This document shows, one piece after another, positions 60,772 to 64,000 of a stretch of 64,000 nucleotides of DNA (position 1 is its first letter; every line of letters begins with the position of its first letter). The stretch comes from Eubacterium coprostanoligenes. GTDB lineage: Bacteria > Bacillota > Clostridia > Oscillospirales > Acutalibacteraceae. Under the pieces are notes generated by a model. It saw only the letters and a program-made list of their open reading frames with translations. It made no database searches and had not been told where the DNA came from. Made by a program: the position numbers and the translations under genes. The stretch spans positions 1-64,000 of the forward strand of contig NZ_FUWW01000005.1 in NCBI RefSeq assembly GCF_900167205.1. The letters are read 5' to 3'.

Positions 60772-62748
60772 ATGAAAAAAGTTATTAGTTTATTAATGTC
60801 GTTTGTAATGCTTTTTAGCATTATATCCGGAGTTAACCTGAGTGCTTATGCAGAAGAATCCGCAACTTCCGGCAAATGCGGTGACAATGTTTATTGGTCT
60901 TATGATATAACAACAAACACTCTCACGATTTCCGGTACAGGTGCAATGTATAATTATAATGGCGATGCATCTTGGGATGAATACTGCGAAGACATTTTGA
61001 CGGTAAAAATAGAAACCGGTGTAACAACAATTGGAGAGTGTGCATTTGAAGATTGCAGAAGTTTAACAAGCATAACAATTCCAAACAGTGTAACGACAAT
61101 TGGATGGAGTGCATTTTCACATTGCAGTAGCTTAACAAGTGTGAAAATTCCGGACAGTGTAACAACAATTGGAAAGCGTGCGTTTTCTGATTGCAGTAGC
61201 TTAACAAGTGTGACAATACCAGACAGTGTAACAACAATTGTAGAGTGTGCATTTTTTGATTGCAGTAGTTTGACAAGTGTGACAATACCAAACAGTGTAA
61301 CAAAAATTGGAGATAGCGCATTTAATGGTTGCAGTAGTTTAACAAGTGTGACAATTCCAAACAGTGTAACAACAATTGGAAATTATGCATTTCAATTGTG
61401 CTTTAGTTTAATAAGTGTGACAATTCCAAACAGTGTAACGACAATTGGTGAATATGCATTTTATTGTTGCAGTAATTTAACAAGTGTGACAATTCCGGAC
61501 AGTGTTACAACAATTGGAGAGTGGGTATTTAAAGATTGCAAAAGTTTAACAAGTATTGATGTTGCTTCCGACAATTTAAATTATTCATCAGAAGATGGAG
61601 TGTTTTTTGACAAAAACAAGTCAAAATTGATTCAATATCCGGCAGGTAATCAAAGAACAGAATATACAATACCAAACAGTGTAACAACAATTGGAGATAG
61701 TGCATTTTGTGATTGCAGTAGCTTAACAAGCATAACAATACCAAACAGTGTAACAACAATTGGAAGTGAAGCATTTTATGATTGCAGAAGTTTAACAAGT
61801 GTGACAATACCAAACAGTGTAACAACAATTGGAGTTTGTGCATTTTCGGGTTGCAGTAGTTTAACAAGTATTGATGTTGCTTCCGGCAATTCAAATTATT
61901 CATCAAAGGATGGAGTGTTTTTTAATAAGGATAATTCAATATTAATTCAATATCCGGCAGGTAATCAAAGAACAGAATATACTATACCAAACAGTGTTAC
62001 AACAATTGGAGAGTGGGCATTTTATGATTGCAGAAGTTTAACAAGTGTGACAATTCCAAATAGTGTTACAACAATTGGCGAGTTTGCATTTATTTATTGC
62101 AGTAGTTTAACAAGTGTGAAAATTCCAAATAGTGTAACAACAATTGGGAACTATGCATTTGGGGGTTGCAGTAGTTTAAAAGATGTTTATTATTCAGGTT
62201 CAGAAGAGCAGTGGAAAAAGATTTCAATTGGCTCTTATAATGATGATTTGTTAAATGCAGAAATTCATTACAATTACTTACTTCCGGATCCACCTGAAAC
62301 AGGTGGTTCAACAGGAGGCACAACAGGTGGATCAACAGGTGGCGGAGGCGGAGGCTTCGTTCCTGTACCTGCTCCTGAAGAAACAGACAAAAAGGATGAC
62401 GACAAGAAGCCTGAAACAAAGCCAAACGAAACAACTCCTGCACCAAGCACAATAAAGAAGCCGGCAACAGTTGTTGCAAACAAGCCACAGGCAAAGCAAA
62501 AGGCTGTTGTTGTAACATGGAAGCCTGCAAAGAATGTAGATGGATATGAGGTTCAGGTTGCCACAGACAAGAAGTTTAAGAAGAACAAGAAGTCTGTAAA
62601 GGTTAACAAGAAAAATGCAAAGAAAAAGACTGTTAAAAAACTTAAGTCAAAGAAAAAATATTATGTTCGTGTAAGAGCATATAAATTAGCTAATGGCAAA
62701 AAGGTTTACGGCAAGTGGTCAAAGATTAAGTCTGTAAAAACAAAATAA
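60772..62748 (+). CDS. Secreted BspA-type leucine-rich-repeat protein with FN3-like tail
   Basis: A 658-residue exported protein. The signal peptide (MKKVISLLMSFVMLFSI) ends near AYAEE. Residues about 80-480 hold 14 TpLRR/LRR_5 repeats of 23 residues with the pattern IPNSVTTIGxxAFxxCSSLTSV. Two near-identical islands of about 40 residues (SIDVAS ... LIQYPAGNQRTEYTIP) break the array. A Gly/Ser linker, a Pro/Lys/Thr spacer and a Lys-rich FN3-like domain (about 575-658) follow; this tail nearly equals that of the protein at 405. BspA-like proteins bind host or bacterial surfaces. AAAGGGG precedes the ATG, and a TATAAT at 60742 may be its -10. Confidence 0.88.
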   Translation: MKKVISLLMSFVMLFSIISGVNLSAYAEESATSGKCGDNVYWSYDITTNTLTISGTGAMYNYNGDASWDEYCEDILTVKIETGVTTIGECAFEDCRSLTSITIPNSVTTIGWSAFSHCSSLTSVKIPDSVTTIGKRAFSDCSSLTSVTIPDSVTTIVECAFFDCSSLTSVTIPNSVTKIGDSAFNGCSSLTSVTIPNSVTTIGNYAFQLCFSLISVTIPNSVTTIGEYAFYCCSNLTSVTIPDSVTTIGEWVFKDCKSLTSIDVASDNLNYSSEDGVFFDKNKSKLIQYPAGNQRTEYTIPNSVTTIGDSAFCDCSSLTSITIPNSVTTIGSEAFYDCRSLTSVTIPNSVTTIGVCAFSGCSSLTSIDVASGNSNYSSKDGVFFNKDNSILIQYPAGNQRTEYTIPNSVTTIGEWAFYDCRSLTSVTIPNSVTTIGEFAFIYCSSLTSVKIPNSVTTIGNYAFGGCSSLKDVYYSGSEEQWKKISIGSYNDDLLNAEIHYNYLLPDPPETGGSTGGTTGGSTGGGGGGFVPVPAPEETDKKDDDKKPETKPNETTPAPSTIKKPATVVANKPQAKQKAVVVTWKPAKNVDGYEVQVATDKKFKKNKKSVKVNKKNAKKKTVKKLKSKKKYYVRVRAYKLANGKKVYGKWSKIKSVKTK

Positions 62749-62754
62749 ACCTAT

Positions 62755-62815
62755 TAAGGCTCCTCTTACTTGTAAGGGGAGCTGTCGCACTTTATATGCG
62801 ACTGAAGGGTTATAA
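62755..62815. repeat. Palindromic intergenic repeat
   Basis: The hairpin GCTCCTCTTAC / GTAAGGGGAGC is followed by a second, GTCGCA / TGCGAC, and GAAGGGTTAT. This two-hairpin form is like short palindromic repeats that I recall as scattered between genes in gut Firmicutes. The first hairpin may also terminate the LRR gene. Only one copy is clear in this window. Confidence 0.5.
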
Positions 62816-62842
62816 AAGTAAGCGGTGCACCAATATAAAAGA

Positions 62843-62880
62843 AAAAGCGACATAGTTCAAAAGAACCGTGTTGCTTTTTT
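62843..62880. terminator. Terminator between the LRR gene and glmS
   Basis: The stem AAAAGCGACA / TGTTGCTTTT, with an inner GTTC / GAAC, is flanked by A and T tracts and suits either strand. Confidence 0.75.
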
Positions 62881-62914
62881 GTGCCTTGTTTAATGCGTGA
62901 TTTTGCAGATAATT

Positions 62915-64000
62915 TTATTCTACTGTAACAACTTTTGCCAGGTTTCTCGGTTTGTCGACATCAAGTCCCTTGTCAGCCGAAACATAATATGCAAGCAGTT
63001 GCATTGCAACAACAGCCGGTATTGCCATAAAGTCGTCATTGAGATTTGGCAAAATAAAATCAGGATTGATGTCTTTTGTCTGAAGTCCGTCTTTTACAAA
63101 GCTGATAACCGTTGCTCCTCGTGACTCAACCTCTCTTATGTTCGAGATTTGCTTTGACATCAATTTTTCTTGTGTAAGCAGAGCTATAACAGGAGTTTTT
63201 TTGATTATTAACGCAATTGTGCCATGCTTCAATTCGCCCGATGCAAATGCTTCCGAATGAATGTAGCTGATTTCCTTTAGCTTCAATGACGCTTCAAGCA
63301 GAGCAGGGTAGTCAAGTCCTCTGCCAATCATAAATGTGTGCTCCGCAGTGAGCAAAGATTGCGACAGATGATGAATTTCGTCCTTGCGTTGAAGTATGTC
63401 GTCAACGGCTTGCGGAATTTTTTCAAGTTCGTTTACAAAACTTTTTGTTTCGTCCTCGTTGAAGCAACCACGCAAAAGCGCGGTTTTTGCAGTAATCAAA
63501 TAGAACACCGCAACTTGAGTTGTGTACGCCTTTGTTGATGCAACAGCAATTTCAGGGCCGGCATTTGTGTAAATGACATTGTCGCTCGTCATTGCTATTG
63601 ATGAACCTTTGACATTGACAATCGAAAGTGTTTTTGCTCCCTTTGATTTTGCGTATTTCAACGCTTCAAGGGTGTCTATTGTTTCACCGCTTTGCGAAAC
63701 GCAGATAACAAGCGTTTTGTCGCTTACAATCGGGTCGCAATACATATATTCGCTCGCCATATAAACATTTACAGGAACAGCACAGGCCTTTTCAATCAAA
63801 TGTTTGCCGATAAGCCCTGCGTGCATAGCCGTGCCACAGGCGATAACCGTGATGTTTTCACATTCCGTAAAAATGCTGTCGTCAACCCCGTCAGCCGAAA
63901 AATCAGGCAATCCGTCTTTAATTCTTGAACGGATTGTTTTTTCAATAACTTCCGGTTGCTCGCTGATTTCTTTTTCCATATAAAACGGATAGTGCTTTTT
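62915..64000 (-). CDS. glmS: Glucosamine-6-phosphate synthase, C-terminal part
   Basis: Makes glucosamine 6-phosphate from fructose 6-phosphate and glutamine, the first step to UDP-GlcNAc. The frame is open at the right edge of the window, so the N-terminal glutaminase domain is outside. Visible are MEKEISEQPEV, the two SIS domains (CGTAMHAGLIGK, SQSGETIDTLEAL; GRGLDYPALLEASLKLKEI, SEAFASGELKHGTIAL) and the end DVDKPRNLAKVVTVE, which is typical of GlmS. No glmS ribozyme could be judged because the gene start is not in the window. Confidence 0.96.
   Translation of the reverse strand, partial: KKHYPFYMEKEISEQPEVIEKTIRSRIKDGLPDFSADGVDDSIFTECENITVIACGTAMHAGLIGKHLIEKACAVPVNVYMASEYMYCDPIVSDKTLVICVSQSGETIDTLEALKYAKSKGAKTLSIVNVKGSSIAMTSDNVIYTNAGPEIAVASTKAYTTQVAVFYLITAKTALLRGCFNEDETKSFVNELEKIPQAVDDILQRKDEIHHLSQSLLTAEHTFMIGRGLDYPALLEASLKLKEISYIHSEAFASGELKHGTIALIIKKTPVIALLTQEKLMSKQISNIREVESRGATVISFVKDGLQTKDINPDFILPNLNDDFMAIPAVVAMQLLAYYVSADKGLDVDKPRNLAKVVTVE

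Noticed and set aside
60923-61906. Leftward open frames rich in LQLLLHCLVLSHLLNYCN
   Set aside because: These are the antisense of the LRR repeats. The repeat period makes long frames on the other strand; no start signals are present.
61020-62210. Regular repeats that might be taken for a CRISPR array
   Set aside because: The 69-nt period encodes 23-residue leucine-rich repeats in a continuous frame. There are no spacers and no cas genes.

Overview
The window looks like a stretch of chromosome from a low-GC, endospore-forming anaerobe of the class Clostridia, most like the Ruminococcaceae/Oscillospiraceae of the gut. This rests on: three sporulation sigma factors (SigG, SigE, SigF) with SpoIIGA, SpoIIAA and SpoIIAB; an IspH-S1 fusion typical of Clostridia; a T-box leader before valS; MurT/GatD; an anaerobic sulfatase-maturing radical SAM enzyme; Na+-coupled transporters; and large secreted proteins with Ig-like, leucine-rich, FN3-like and dockerin-like modules. 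No phage, plasmid, IS element, rRNA or CRISPR array was seen. Gene content is mostly core, with accessory islands at the two ends and at about 19-34 kb.

Layout. 0-2.4 kb: the tail of a TPR-like protein and a secreted Cys-rich protein. 2.4-12.6 kb: DUF378 protein and ManA (leftward), an ABC-F protein, a BaiN-type flavoprotein, then the operon cmk-plsC-ispH/S1, a metallophosphoesterase, and a D-Ala-D-Ala carboxypeptidase. 12.6-19.1 kb: an XRE regulator diverging from sigG, a PAP2 phosphatase, NAD(P)HX repair enzyme, a lipoprotein, and rpsB-tsf behind a structured leader. 19.4-24.3 kb: a 1640-residue secreted Ig-like protein with a half dockerin. 24.4-28.7 kb: an orphan HypA, a decayed amidohydrolase, an SGNH hydrolase, a cation-riboswitch-like leader before decarboxylase beta and gamma subunits, and a short serine-recombinase relative. 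29.0-33.8 kb: a sulfate-ester module (GPH symporter, cytoplasmic sulfatase, TauE/SafE exporter, divergent sulfatase maturase). 34.0-38.7 kb: a YhgE/Pip membrane protein, an AAA-CYTH fusion and a FliB-like protein. 39.4-48.0 kb: a dense run of genes, trmK-nif3-rqcH-ispD-ispF-S26 peptidase-ABC exporter-GH2-cyclophilin. 48.1-49.8 kb: spoIIGA-sigE and tRNA-Leu(UAG). 49.8-53.5 kb: YtqA-like radical SAM, inositol monophosphatase, murT-gatD. 53.5-57.6 kb: T-box, valS, folC. 57.7-60.6 kb: spoIIAA-spoIIAB-sigF and an alanine:Na+ symporter. 60.8-64 kb: a BspA-type leucine-rich-repeat protein and the 3' part of glmS.

The most interesting signals are regulatory. They are a pseudoknot-capable leader abutting the rpsB ribosome binding site; two genes (the XRE regulator and spoIIGA) whose only sensible start codon is ATT behind a near-perfect Shine-Dalgarno; a spoIIG promoter with a 21-nt spacer and a Spo0A-like site on its -35; a Spo0A-box-like site inside the promoter of the XRE gene; an in-frame internal ribosome binding site that could release free S1 from the IspH-S1 fusion; and a terminator hairpin that sequesters the ribosome binding site of the next gene. 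All calls come from reading the sequence. No database search, folding program or alignment was run.
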